From Lineus longissimus (taxonomy: Eukaryota; Nemertea; Pilidiophora; Heteronemertea; Lineidae): a stretch of 64,000 bases of DNA. The stretch covers positions 9,548,501-9,612,500 of the forward strand of contig NC_088313.1 of assembly GCF_910592395.1 (NCBI RefSeq), given 5' to 3'. This document shows positions 9,185 to 19,610 of the stretch, piece after piece; the stretch's first letter is position 1; every line of letters starts with the position of its first letter. The notes under the pieces are model-generated. The model was not told the origin of the DNA and searched no databases. It worked only from the letters and a program-made list of their open reading frames with translations. Both the position numbers and the translations under genes were made by a program.

Positions 9185-12100
9185 ATGGATGAAGAAAGAC
9201 CCCCGTCAAAATTTGAATGTCCTGTGTGCCATAAAACATACAGTACTCAGAAAAGTCTTGATCGACATAAAAAAGGGCATGACGAGCGCAGCCATGTTTG
9301 TGATATGTGCAAGCGTACATTTGTCAGATTGGACATGCTTAAACGGCACCAGCGTAGCACTCACACGTTGGACCAACAGAATTTTACATGTAGCATTTGT
9401 TCACAAGTATATGATCGTAAAGATAACTTGGTACGACGTATGAAGAGCCATGCACAGAAATCAGCAATTGCCACAGAGACGGCAACTACATCTGGGCAGA
9501 CAAGGGGAACAAGGAAACGTCACCAGAAACCTGAAGAAATAGCAGCTGAGGAACCATCTGACAAAATTCCGAGACAATCCAGCGCAATCGCACCAGGTCC
9601 ATGTTCCGACATTTGTGAGACCAGAACTACATCAGATCTACTTGGAAAATCTGAAGCACATCGAGTCAAAAAGCAAGGTGAATGGACGGCGCCAGAGCCT
9701 TTATAATATCATGCTAAAGTCTGCATCGTTCCAGGAATTAGAGGTAACCTTTCGAACAATTCATCAACAGCAGAATAATCAATACAAGGTTAATTATTCT
9801 TTTGGCTTTATCTTGTACAACAATGTCTCCGGTCAGCGCAGGTATTACCACGCGAGCAACAACACCAGAGTACTAGATCGACCCCTGTTGATACAAAACG
9901 AAAGTGGGTTGAATGGTCTCTTTTCAATCCTAGGAGATGTTGATATACTAGCGTATGCTAAGGCGCAGCGACCAAATAGTCAGTGGGTCGTTGATATTGT
10001 GACAAATGTACTGGTTTATGTATACCCGTTACACACACACCCGATAGGTACAGGACTAAATCCGCTCCCACAGTTCATCAAGAACAACCGGTCAATTATC
10101 GCATTGGATCGCAAATATAAAGCTGGGGGTGTAATCACGGACAACCTCTGTTTTTTTCGCTGTCTGGCACTGGCACAAGGTCATTCAGTTCATGGTTTGG
10201 AGACACCCACAGTTGTATTATTCAATGAGTATTGTGCAATGGCAGAATTAGAAACCAGCATGGCAGAATATGGTGGTGTGATATGTTACATCAACTGAGA
10301 GAAATGGAAGACATCTTTGAGATCAATATTCAAGTTTATTCCATCAACCAACAAGCCCAGGCTGAACTCGTACGACGCAGTGTTAGTCACTATAAAACCA
10401 CACTTTATCTTAACCTCTACGAGAAACATTTTAGTTATATAAAATACTTCAAGTCCTATTCTAAAGCACACAAGTGCAGAAGTTGTGACAGTGTCTTTGA
10501 GTACAGTTGCCATTGTATTCGTCATGAAAAAAACATGTCAGGGAAAGACAAAGTTTATTTTTCCCGGTGGCGTATTCAGACCCCCAGCAAGCATATTCGC
10601 AAAGATGGAGAGACATGGGATTCAGGACCCTGCACAGGAGGATCAATTCCACCCGTACAGAGCGTCATATGACATTGAATGTTATATGGACAAAGTTAAA
10701 GACAAGACCAACACTGATAAATTGTCGTGGGTAGCCCTGCACCGCGTTGCCTCCATCAGCGTATGCAGTAATGTTCCAGAATATACAGAAGCAAAATGCT
10801 TCATCAGTTCTGGAAATGAAGATGAACTTGTAGACCAATTCGTGGCCTATTTGTCATCATGAATGAGATTGCAGACGCTGCTGTCAAACTACTTGATGTC
10901 AAATACCACGACCTGACCGAAATCTTAAAGAGTTTGATAGTGAAAGAAGAAGAAGCCTCCCGAAACCCTGGTGATGACGATGAGGAGGAGGACGGTGACA
11001 AACAGATGGCAACTGAGGATGACTGTGATGGCTCTTGCGATGAGGCTGGAAATGATTGCACCAAAGATGAGCCAGAATGTGAGAGGAAAACTCGGAGGAA
11101 AGGGTCAAGGCCAACTAACACAATTGCCATGGAATTTTCCAGATGGCGACAGCAATTACCAGTAATTGGTTTCAACTCGGCAAAGTATGACGTCAATGCA
11201 ATGAAGAGTGCATTGTTGCCCGCCCTGATAAAGTTCACCACAAGGGACGAAGAGAACCTACCAAATATTAATGTTATAAAAATACAGAATGTTTACATGT
11301 CTATCACTACCGATAACCTGAAGATTTTGGACATTCTAAACTACCTGGCTCCAAACACAACGTATGCAAAATACTTGAAATCGTTCAAAGTACCCGAGGC
11401 TAAAGGTGTTTTCCCCTACGAATGGTTTGACAACTTTGAGAAATTGAAGGAGACATCTCTTCCACCTCATGACGCATTCTACAGTCAACTCAAAGACTGT
11501 AACATTACTGCAGAACAATATGAAAGTATGCAGAAGGTATGGATCGAAGAAGACATGTCATCAATGCAGGATTTCCTTGTATGGTACAACAACCAAGATG
11601 TCAAACCCTTCATGGGGGCGATAGACAAAATGTGCAATTACTTCATGTCTAGGGGCCTTGACCTTTTCAAAGATGGCATAAGTTTGCCTGGCTTAGCAAT
11701 GAAAGATCTATTTTCGGACACAGGAACCTTTTTACCCTCTTTGGGAAGAAGGATGCTGATTTGTATCATTCATTGCGCAATCAAATTGTTGGTGGTCCGT
11801 CCATCATTTTCAACCGCTATCAGGAAAAAGATAAAACATACATACGAAAACATGCTTTCACAAACCCAAAGATTTGCAAATCCATTCGTGGTTTCGACGC
11901 AAACTCACTGTATCTCGAAAGTCTGATGAACGAACAAGGAACTGAATTCTACAATAGACGAAAATTGGAGAATAACTTTAAACTAGAACGTTCTTTTCCA
12001 TGGGAACAACAAGCCTATGAATGGTTAGCATGGAAGAGACATGCGGATAATACTGGGATCATACACAGACATCAAGATGGACACGAAACAAAAATAGGAC

Positions 12101-13256
12101 CAAAGAGCATGCCTGTTGATGGCTATAGCAAGGAATTGAACAAGATTTATCAGTTTCAAGGTTGTTTATACCACGGACATGAAAAAGAATGTCCCATCAC
12201 GTGTAAACACGATGTACATCCAGTAAACAAAGTTCCGCTGTCCCAACTGCGGCAGAAAACAAAAGAAACAAATGCCTATTTGAAAGGTGAAGGATATCAG
12301 GTCGAGGAAATGTATGAGTGTCAGTGGCAGAAACTCAAAGGAAACAAAGAAATAAAGACCTTTCTCAGTGACCTTCACACGAAAACCAAGTGGAGCTGCA
12401 GACATAGGGGGCAACAATGGAGGAACTTCTGAATGCTGTCAAAGCCAACGACCTGTTTGGTATCGTAGAATGTGACATTGCTGTCCCAGAGTCGAAGATA
12501 GAATGTTTTGATGAAATGCCACCCATCTTCAAAAATGTCAATGTGGGCATTGATGATATTGGAGACCACATGAAGGACTATGCCGAAAGCCATGGACTAA
12601 TGAAAAAGCCTCGGAAAATGACCATCGGTAGCCTTCATGGTGAAAAGGTAATGATCATCACACCTTTGCTACGTTGGTACCTTGACCACGGACTGCTATG
12701 CTCCAAGATATATCAGGTTGTCGAGTATACACCATCTGCATGTTTCAAGAAGGCAGGTGAGCGAGTGTCAGATGCAAGACGACAAGGGGACACACACCCT
12801 GATAAGAGCATTCTAGCAGAAATGGAGAAACTGTTTGGAAATTCTTACTATGGAAAAACAGTAACCAATAAGGAGAAGCACTCAAAAGTAAAATATTTCA
12901 AAGAAGCCGAACATACCCGACAGCTTGACATTGCAATCAGTCGAAATTCATTTCTTGGCCTGACACAAATACACGATGATACATACGAGATAGTCTGCTC
13001 ACCCCGATCAATCAAATTGGATCTACCTATCCAAATTGGATTTTTCGTGTATGGCTATGCTAAGCTCCGAATGCTTGAGTTCTATTATGATTTCATGTGT
13101 GAAGCGTTTGAAAAATACGACTTTGAATACTGTGAAATGGACACAGATTCAGCTTACATTGCATTCAGCGTAGAGAACTTGGAAGACCTCATGAAACCAG
13201 AATTCAAAGGCAAAGTTTTACCTGATGGTGTCAGCACGGTGGCTTTAACAATTTAA
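9185..13256 (+). pseudogene. Polinton DNA polymerase B (protein-primed), broken
   Basis: The likely start is the Met at 9185 (GCCATGG context). The N-terminus has three C2H2-type fingers (9210-9450); the third has Arg in place of the first His (LVRRMKSH). A block with CFFRCLALAQGHS (about 10150) and a Cys/His block around 10470 follow, both usual in Maverick polymerases. Exonuclease motif I is ASYDIECYMDK (10665-10700) and exo II is GFNSAKYDVN (11165). Polymerase motif A is RGFDANSLYLES (11892), motif B EKLFGNSYYGKT (12825) and motif C EMDTDSAYIAF (13135). It would copy the element DNA from a protein-primed terminus. Reading-frame changes occur near 9,650, 10,290, 10,535, 10,857, 11,730 and 12,415. 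Only about 40 residues follow motif C, much less than in the family, so a C-terminal internal deletion is likely. Confidence 0.9.
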
Positions 13257-13893
13257 TGATTGACAAGTTATCAAGTAGCTTTTTTCTACTGAAGATATAT
13301 AAAAGCGGCCGTAAAGTTTAAATAATATCATACTATAAAATGACTTCAAAGCAATCGCAAGGCATGAATGGTACAAAAGTAAGCTCGGTGCACAGTGCAG
13401 AGACAGCAGCACCAAGAAGAGTGCAGTCACTCAACAATTCAAGAGACCTCTGCCACGGCTAAAACGTAGACCAAAGAACACAACTTCTAGCCAGACACCA
13501 AAAGATGTTGGCGAGTTATTATTGAGTTGACAACGCTAATGCAGAGTGTGGTCAGTAACATTACACAACCGGAAAAAAGGATATATTTCCCAATTTACAC
13601 TATAACTGTACCAGCAGTACCAGCAGAAAATAATAGACAAAACGCAATTAGACAGGAACATGAAGAAGTCTGAGGAAAATACTCTAATGCCACAAAGAAA
13701 CACAAATCATGGACAAAAAATGTAAATATTAAAGGTTATCATGCAATTAGATTGGGTTATTTTACGTCGGCACTGAAATCAACCAATCAGAGAAGGGGTC
13801 AGTGTATATGAGGGCAGCATCCCAAGACAAGTTATATATCCACTCAAGCACCGGTGCTCTACAAGTAAACAAGTCAGTTAATATTCACCTACA
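13257..13893 (+). other. Polinton inter-gene region, short basic ORF only
   Basis: Between the polymerase stop and the next gene. One short frame (about 13340-13528) reads HEWYKSKLGAQCRDS then a basic tail FKRPLPRLKRRPKNT before a stop; it has no Met in context and I do not recognise it. A TATATA-type stretch (GTTATATAT, about 13831) lies some 60 bp before the next start and could be a promoter element. Confidence 0.4.
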
Positions 13894-14862
13894 ATGACAC
13901 AAGCAGCCCTCAGCCTAAAACAAGAGATGACAACTAAGATGAGTGATGGAAAGAAAAATAGGGCGAAGAGACCAAGCAGCCTAGAGAACCCAGAGACCAA
14001 GAAACGTAGAGTCAACAAAGTCTCAGAGTCTTCAAGTGAAATAGACTTCAAGAAACCTGAAGTTCCTGCAACAACATATGGTTGTTACAACAGTATGTTC
14101 CTCAAGCACAACCCCATTTATGTCACAGTCGAGAAGGGCAAGGGCAAGTTCAGACTGTATGGGCGGCAACTTATTGCCTTACAGGCTGAACTAATGCAGC
14201 TGACTACAGCGCTTCAAGACCAAACCCACCTTCAGCTGACTTTGCCAGGTGAAGTGGGGGTGACTCTGAAGAGTTTTGAAGGTTCAGGCCTTTACGTCGA
14301 GTTTTCAAAGACCTTCCAGGCTGGGATGAAGTGGACATTGAACTTGAAGACAGTCGAATTTGTCTATCTTCTGGAAAGCATTCCAGATCTACTGGAGAAG
14401 CTAGACCGAAAAGAAAAATATTCCAGCGCTTCCACCATAGCCACTTCGTCAAGTTCAGTTTATGATGAAACAGTGCAGGTGTATGCGGATTTGGTTGGAG
14501 AAGGAATCAGAACCCTTAAGTCATGTAATGGTTGTACAGTTGGCCATCCGAGCCAAAACCAGCACACTTGTATGGAAGAAGATGCCGGAACCATTGAGAT
14601 GATGTACCTGGACCACGCTATAGAAACTGTCTCATTGGAGAAGTTTACCAGCAGTTTCCATAAGAAGACGGAGAACAAGCAAGTCGTTCTCTCCTCGAAG
14701 CTATTGTGGAGCTTATGCAGAAAAGGGGCCATGCTACAAAGAATCAAAGACATAGCAATGGCTCCCTACCTACTCAAGGAAGAGATTGCCTCGTTGATGG
14801 ATGAAGCTGCCGTGGAGAGTCTACAAGTCGACAACGCCACCGCCACCTCTGACAAAGTCTAG
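13894..14862 (+). CDS. Polinton protein, possible PC4-like DNA-binding domain
   Basis: A 322-residue intact ORF. Residues 1-60 are Lys/Arg/Ser-rich (GKKNRAKRPSS; TKKRRVNK, a likely nuclear signal). Residues about 75-165 alternate beta-like strands and end in KWTLNLKTVEFVYLLESIPDLLEKL, which resembles the C-terminal strand-helix of the PC4/p15 single-stranded-DNA-binding fold. Residues 205-230 carry a Cys/His cluster, SCNGCTVGHPSQNQHTC (C-x2-C-x3-H-x5-H-x-C), a probable metal site seen in proteins of this kind from Polinton-like viruses. The remainder is helical. It lies between polymerase and ATPase. A role in DNA binding during replication or packaging is inference; the PC4 assignment needs a structure or profile check. 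Confidence 0.6.
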   Translation: MTQAALSLKQEMTTKMSDGKKNRAKRPSSLENPETKKRRVNKVSESSSEIDFKKPEVPATTYGCYNSMFLKHNPIYVTVEKGKGKFRLYGRQLIALQAELMQLTTALQDQTHLQLTLPGEVGVTLKSFEGSGLYVEFSKTFQAGMKWTLNLKTVEFVYLLESIPDLLEKLDRKEKYSSASTIATSSSSVYDETVQVYADLVGEGIRTLKSCNGCTVGHPSQNQHTCMEEDAGTIEMMYLDHAIETVSLEKFTSSFHKKTENKQVVLSSKLLWSLCRKGAMLQRIKDIAMAPYLLKEEIASLMDEAAVESLQVDNATATSDKV

Positions 14863-15141
14863 ATATTTAAGCAGTGGTGCATGTAGCCAACATGATCAAG
14901 AGTTTGATTTATCCGCTTTTACTATGCAACCTTTTATTGTACATACATTAAAGTGTAAACCATAATATATATATATAATTCTTCACTCATTTTTACTGCA
15001 TGGTTGTTATAGCGTTGCATGTTATTTCTATGCTCTTTGGCTGTGTGTTGATATGAAACAAGACTGCTGAAAAGCGTATATGTAGAAAACAGACAACGGT
15101 AATAAATAGACCGTTCCCCACCATATGCTTCACTCATCAGA
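14863..15141 (+). other. Polinton inter-gene spacer
   Basis: 279 bp without coding potential, AT-rich, with an (AT)n run near 14967 (CATAATATATATATATAATT) and a poly(A)-signal-like AATAAA at 15101. It may hold the 3' end of the upstream transcript and the promoter of the ATPase gene. Confidence 0.4.
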
Positions 15142-15825
15142 ATGGACCCCCGACTTCGACATCCATTCACTTGTCTCGTGGCAGGGCCAACAATGTCTGG
15201 CAAAACCTTCTTTGTTAAAAGGATGCTGACATCATTATCTGAGACAGTGAACACACCCATCAAGGATATCATATTTTGTTACGGAGAATGGCAACCCGGA
15301 TATGAGGAGCTACAGAGACAAGGCGTACGATTTGTCCAAGGTGCCATTGACTCGGAAGAACTAAGCCCCCATATACCCCACTTGGTCATTTTGGATGATC
15401 TCATGGATCAGACTGACAAAAAGATTTGTCAGTTCTTTATTCGTGGTTCTCATCATAGAAACACTAGTGTCATTTTCATAATTCAGAACCTCTTCAATGG
15501 ACACAAAGATCATCGAAGCATCAGCTTAAATTCTCACTATCTATGTCTATTCAAAAACCCAAGAGACTGTCGCCAAATTGAGTATTTGGCTAACCAAATT
15601 TATTCCAAGCAATCCAAGAAGGGTATGATAGAGAGTTTCCATGATGCGACCAATGAGCCTCATGGATATTTACTGATAAATCTCCGGCAAGAAACACCCG
15701 ATTGTTTTCGCCTGCGCAGTAAAATCCTCGATAATCCCCAAGTTGTCTATATACCAAAAGGAATTAAAATAGATTCTCAATATCTAGCCCAATCTCACCA
15801 TTCACAGACAGGTGCACAGTATTGA
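15142..15825 (+). CDS. FtsK/HerA-type genome packaging ATPase
   Basis: A 227-residue ORF with Walker A near the N-terminus (VAGPTMSGKTFFVKRML, residues 13-29) and Walker B HLVILDDLMD (about residues 76-85), followed by a sensor-like region HHRNTSVIFIIQNLF (about residues 108-122). This order and the compact length match the A32-like packaging ATPase of Polintons and related adenovirus-like viruses, which pumps DNA into capsids. The Met at 15142 is 39 bases before the Walker A region, as usual in the family. No frameshift or loss of a key residue is seen, so this is one of the best-preserved genes of the element. Confidence 0.93.
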   Translation: MDPRLRHPFTCLVAGPTMSGKTFFVKRMLTSLSETVNTPIKDIIFCYGEWQPGYEELQRQGVRFVQGAIDSEELSPHIPHLVILDDLMDQTDKKICQFFIRGSHHRNTSVIFIIQNLFNGHKDHRSISLNSHYLCLFKNPRDCRQIEYLANQIYSKQSKKGMIESFHDATNEPHGYLLINLRQETPDCFRLRSKILDNPQVVYIPKGIKIDSQYLAQSHHSQTGAQY

Positions 15826-15917
15826 AGGCGTCATAATATATCATATATACCTTGACCAATGTACTTAATACTATGCGGGCATACCCATCATTACGATAGC
15901 AGGATCAGTTATTTATA

Positions 15918-15927
15918 GTTAGTACTC
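15918..15927. repeat. Target duplication of nested palindromic insert, left
   Basis: GTTAGTACTC precedes the insert; the same ten bases follow it at 17098-17107. If the element is taken as one base longer at each end (CGGG...CCCG), the duplication would be eight bases. Confidence 0.85.
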
Positions 15928-17097
15928 GGGTGTCTACAAAACCAAGACCCAAGACCCAAGACCCAAGTCCTACAAAACCAAGACCCCCATCTACAAAACC
16001 AAGACCTACAAAACCAAGACCTACAAAACCAAGACCCCATCTACAAAACCAAGACCTACAAAACCAAGACCCCCATCTACATCTCTCCTTTTTTCAGCAG
16101 GAAGTTGCAATTTATCAATAAAACAGAAGCTCCTATATAAACAAGCTCTTTGATGCTTTGTACTCAGATTCTGTTCAGAACATTTAACACTGGTTAAGCT
16201 TTTCCAAGAAAATAAGGATCTCGGGGTAAGGATATGATACAAAAGCTAAAATACCTTAAATAGTCCTCTCGAGGGTATTCGTGGTAATTAGCCTAGCTTT
16301 CTAAAGGGTTAGGGTGAATGAAAAAAAAAGAACAATGTAATTACTTCTTGGGCAGGTACTATGGTACTAGGTACTAGTTTGGAGTAGGTTTGTTGATGGG
16401 TCTTGGTTTTGTAGATCTTGGTTTTGTAGGTGGGGGTCTTGGTTTTGTAGGTCTTGGTTTTGTAGGTCTTGGTTTTGTAGACACCCGTGTGGGTGTCTAC
16501 AAAACCAAGACCCAAGACCCAAGACCCAAGACCTACAAAACCAAGACCCCCACCTACAAAACCAAGACCTACAAAACCAAGACCCATCAACAAACCTACT
16601 CCAAACTAGTACCTAGTACCATAGAACCTGCCCAAGAAGTAATTACATTGTTCTTTTTTTTCATTCACCCTAACCCTTTAGAAAGCTAGGCTATATTATC
16701 ACGAATACCCTCGAAAGGACTATTTAAGGTATTTTAGCTTTTGTATTATATCCTTACCCCGAGATCCTTATTTTCTTGGAAAAGCTTAACCAGTGTTAAA
16801 TGTTCTGAACGGAATCTGAGTACAAAGCATCAAAGAGCTTGTTTATATAGGAGCTTCTGTTTTATTGATAAATTGCAACTTCCTGCTGAAAAAAGGAGAG
16901 ATGTAGATGGGGGTCTTGGTTTTGTAGGTCTTGGTTTTGTAGATGGGGTCTTGGTCTTGTAGGTCTTGGTTTTGTAGGTGGGGGGTCTTGGTTTTGTAGG
17001 TGGGGGTCTTGGTTTTGTAGGTCTTGGTTTTGTAGATGGGGTCTTGGTTTTGTAGGTCTTGGGTCTTGGGTCTTGGGTCTTGGTTTTGTAGACACCC
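15928..17097. mobile_element. 1,170-bp palindromic element nested in Polinton
   Basis: The insert starts GGGTGTCTACAAAACCAAG and ends in its reverse complement. It consists of two inverted copies of one unit: 15928-16486 and 16491-17097, separated by GTGT. Each unit has its own inverted termini made of tandem TACAAAACCAAGACC words, and an internal ~290-bp unique part (about 16090-16380, mirrored at 16600-16910). It has no credible ORF: the apparent repeat proteins come from the tandem words. A 10-bp (or 8-bp) host duplication flanks it. It is a non-autonomous DNA element, or two, inserted between the ATPase and the next Polinton gene. Confidence 0.85.
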
Positions 17098-17355
17098 GTT
17101 AGTACTCCAGGGCAACCACAACACATACTATAGAGCATTAACAAATGATTTACATAGTTGTCGATGTCACAAATTAGAGAGACTAGAATGCATAAATACA
17201 TTTCCCACTAGTCCACTCAATTCATTTGAGAAAAAGACGGCAAAGGTGGGGCACACATGTCAGTCTCGTATCCCACAAGAAGATTTGGACTCCGTTTGTA
17301 GCAAAGGCCAAAGCAGAGACAAAACAGCACAAGGCTCATACATATAGTCGATATC

Positions 17356-17781
17356 ATGAGGAAGTTACCACAGCAGACATCTGCACCAAGAAAATCAAAA
17401 CCAACAAAAGGAAAGACCAAGACAATTGTGAAGAATACCATGAAAAAGAAACTACAATCTCATTTACCAATTTTGGAAACTGTAGCCAAAAGGAAAAAAG
17501 GCTACAAGATTTTATTGCAAGATCCATCTAGTGATGTGGTCAAAATATTCTGTAATTGCGCTCGGAATATTTTAAAAGGCAATGCAAAGCTGTCAAATGC
17601 TCAGATGTCAAAGCTTTCTCGAGATAGAGACAGCATTCGAACCTAAGCCAAGCCTGGCACTTCTGCTGCAACCAAGAAACGCATTATAGCCCAGAGAGGA
17701 GGCTTTTTACCTTTATTAGTGGCTGGCGCATTAGGAGCTTTGGCCCCGACATTGCTTGGTGGTTTATTTGGAGGTCGTTAA
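17356..17781 (+). pseudogene. Small Polinton protein with hydrophobic C-terminus
   Basis: A basic N-terminus (KKLQSHLPILETVAKRKKG) is followed by VKIFCNCARNILKGNAKLS, a helix-rich part, then an in-frame TAA at 17644-17646. In the same frame the reading continues to 17781 as AQRGGFLPLLVAGALGALAP with a Gly-rich end (LLGGLFGG). A short basic/helical protein ending in a 'GGFLP' hydrophobic tail is a regular member of Polinton gene sets; I infer a virion or membrane-active role. The next gene starts three bases after the stop. The internal stop makes this copy a pseudogene unless readthrough occurs. Confidence 0.65.
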
Positions 17782-17783
17782 AC

Positions 17784-18521
17784 ATGACAACTCAGACAAA
17801 GAAAATGTTGTTGGTTCCACCAGAAACTTTCATAGGCCAGCTTGATCCTTACACAAAGAAAATGAGTGAACTTGATCAAAAAATGGATAAAATTCTTCAG
17901 AGAAATGATATTGATGAATTTAATAAAGCCGTTCAGTATCAACAAACACTACAGCAATATCTTAATGTTAGAGATAGAATTCTTCAGCCTGTACCCATCC
18001 CAATTATTAAAAACAACTCTATGACAGAACAATCTATCCCACAGCAAGCGAGTACAGCACCAGATCTGAACATTACAGAACCAGATAAACGTACAAAAGA
18101 TATCATTGACAGTATTAATCCAACTGACAAGAAAAGGACCCAACGACTATTGGCGTTCATGGGAAACATTCCGAATCTATCTTGGAATACTAGGGGTGAA
18201 ATGGTGTTGGATGGTAAAACCTATCAAAACAGTCACTATGTTGACCTTGTGAAAGATATTGTAAGGGGGAGAAAACATATTGAACCGGTAGGTTGGAAAG
18301 CTCTGTCTGATACACAAGAGACTTTTAATATTCCCCATGACTTGGTTGGTAATGCGGAGCGTAGGAAATACATGAGAGACCCTCATCCACCAGAACACAC
18401 AACAATGACTCCACAAAGGTCCAGTATATCTTTACCAGTACAACCTCCCGCAATACGAAAATCAAAAAGTTCACGTAGGACTAAAAGAACAGTTCCTATA
18501 AATTGGGAATTTTATGATTAA
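17784..18521 (+). CDS. Conserved hypothetical Polinton protein
   Basis: A 245-residue intact ORF. The N-terminal half is hydrophilic and helical (LDPYTKKMSELDQKMDKIL; EFNKAVQYQQTLQQYLNVRD), likely a coiled coil. The second half has NLSWNTRGEMVLDGK, VDLVKDIVRGRK and a basic C-terminus (SKSSRRTKRTVP). The combination 'WN..GE...G', 'DLV.D..R', then 'P.GW' is one I associate with a recurrent uncharacterised Polinton gene next to the integrase. The start is three bases after the upstream stop, and its last eight bases overlap the integrase start (18514), indicating tight co-transcription. Function unknown; a virion component is plausible. Confidence 0.65.
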   Translation: MTTQTKKMLLVPPETFIGQLDPYTKKMSELDQKMDKILQRNDIDEFNKAVQYQQTLQQYLNVRDRILQPVPIPIIKNNSMTEQSIPQQASTAPDLNITEPDKRTKDIIDSINPTDKKRTQRLLAFMGNIPNLSWNTRGEMVLDGKTYQNSHYVDLVKDIVRGRKHIEPVGWKALSDTQETFNIPHDLVGNAERRKYMRDPHPPEHTTMTPQRSSISLPVQPPAIRKSKSSRRTKRTVPINWEFYD

Positions 18522-19610
18522 ACTTTACACTCGAAACATAACAACAAGCAAGACGACATCGTCTTATTTTGTACCAAGGGAACCAGGCAGTTACGCGGGA
18601 CTTAGTACATATGTAAGAGAACACGAACGGGAGAAGCAGTCTACAGCTAAATTGTTAAAGAAATATCCAGCCTACACTTTACATAAACCAGCCAGACGAC
18701 AATTTCATAGAAACAGGGTTGTTGTGGGTGGAATTGATCATCTCTGGCAGTGTGACTTATCAGACCTCAGTGGAATTTCCAAGCGCAATAACAATTATAA
18801 ATTTCTTTTGTTTTGTATTGACGCTCTATCAAAGTATTTGTGGGTAGTTCCGTTGAAGTCAAAGCAGGCAGACACAATCTTAAAGGCGTTTAAATCCATC
18901 TTGAAAAGTTCAAAGAGAAAACCTCTCTCCCTTCAATCAGATGAGGGCACCGAGTTTGTAAATCGTCGATTAAGAGCATTCCTTAAAAAGCAGAACATAA
19001 ATTTCTATTACACTTTCAATGCAGAGAGTAAAGCCAGCATAGTGGTAAGGGTCCAACGAACGCTGAAGTGGAAAATCTGGCGTTACTTTACTCACCATGA
19101 TACATACAGATACATAGATGCTTTGCAAGATTTGGTACATTTGTACAACTGGACCTATCACAGAAGTATCAAAACAAAACCTGCATTAGTTAATCGTGAT
19201 AATGCACAAGATGTGTGGAATACACTTTACCATGATTTGAACGATGTCCCTATTGCACAGTACAAATTCAATCTGAAAGATCGAGTTCGTATTCTCACTA
19301 AGAGAGCCACCTTTCAAAAGGGATATGCCAGTAATTGGAGTGAGGAAGTGTTTGAGGTCACAAAGCGTTTGCCTCGACATCCCCCAGTCTATGAAATCAC
19401 AGATCTGTTGGGTGAAAAGATGAGGGTACATTCTATGAAAAGGAACTACAAAAAGTGAACGATAACCAAGACACGTTCATTGTTGAAAAAGTTCTCAAGT
19501 CACGTAAACGTAAGAACCAACCTCGGGAGTATTTTGTTCAGTGGCGAGGTTGGCCAAAAAAATTTAATAGTTGGACATCAGATTTAAAAAATGTCTCATA
19601 TAATAGTTGA
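18514..19610 (+). pseudogene. Polinton integrase (rve family) plus frameshifted chromodomain
   Basis: The catalytic core shows the first Asp in WQCDLSDLSG (about residue 81), the second in LQSDEGTEFVN (about residue 142), and the third-acid region reads KASIVVRVQRTLK: the Glu expected after 'SIV' is Val (codon GTA, 19045-19047), a single-base change. This should abolish strand transfer. The ORF ends at 19458. From about 19425 a different frame carries on as a chromodomain, EYFVQWRGWPKKFNSW, ending at 19608-19610, so a one-base lesion near 19424 separates the two. The chromodomain would direct integration via chromatin. It overlaps the preceding gene by 8 bp and the next by 20 bp. Confidence 0.92.

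Noticed and set aside
10804-11241. 145-residue minus-strand ORF (Ser-rich)
   Set aside because: Antisense to the polymerase acidic linker; low complexity explains the open frame.
15930-17124. Long repetitive ORFs (Pro/Lys/Thr-rich or Gly/Phe/Val-rich) on both strands
   Set aside because: They are translations of tandem TACAAAACCAAGACC words in the palindromic insert; every frame of both strands is open for the same reason.
18514-19458. Retrovirus or LTR retrotransposon integrase
   Set aside because: No gag, protease or RT is associated, and the gene lies within a defined Polinton between ATPase and minor capsid genes.
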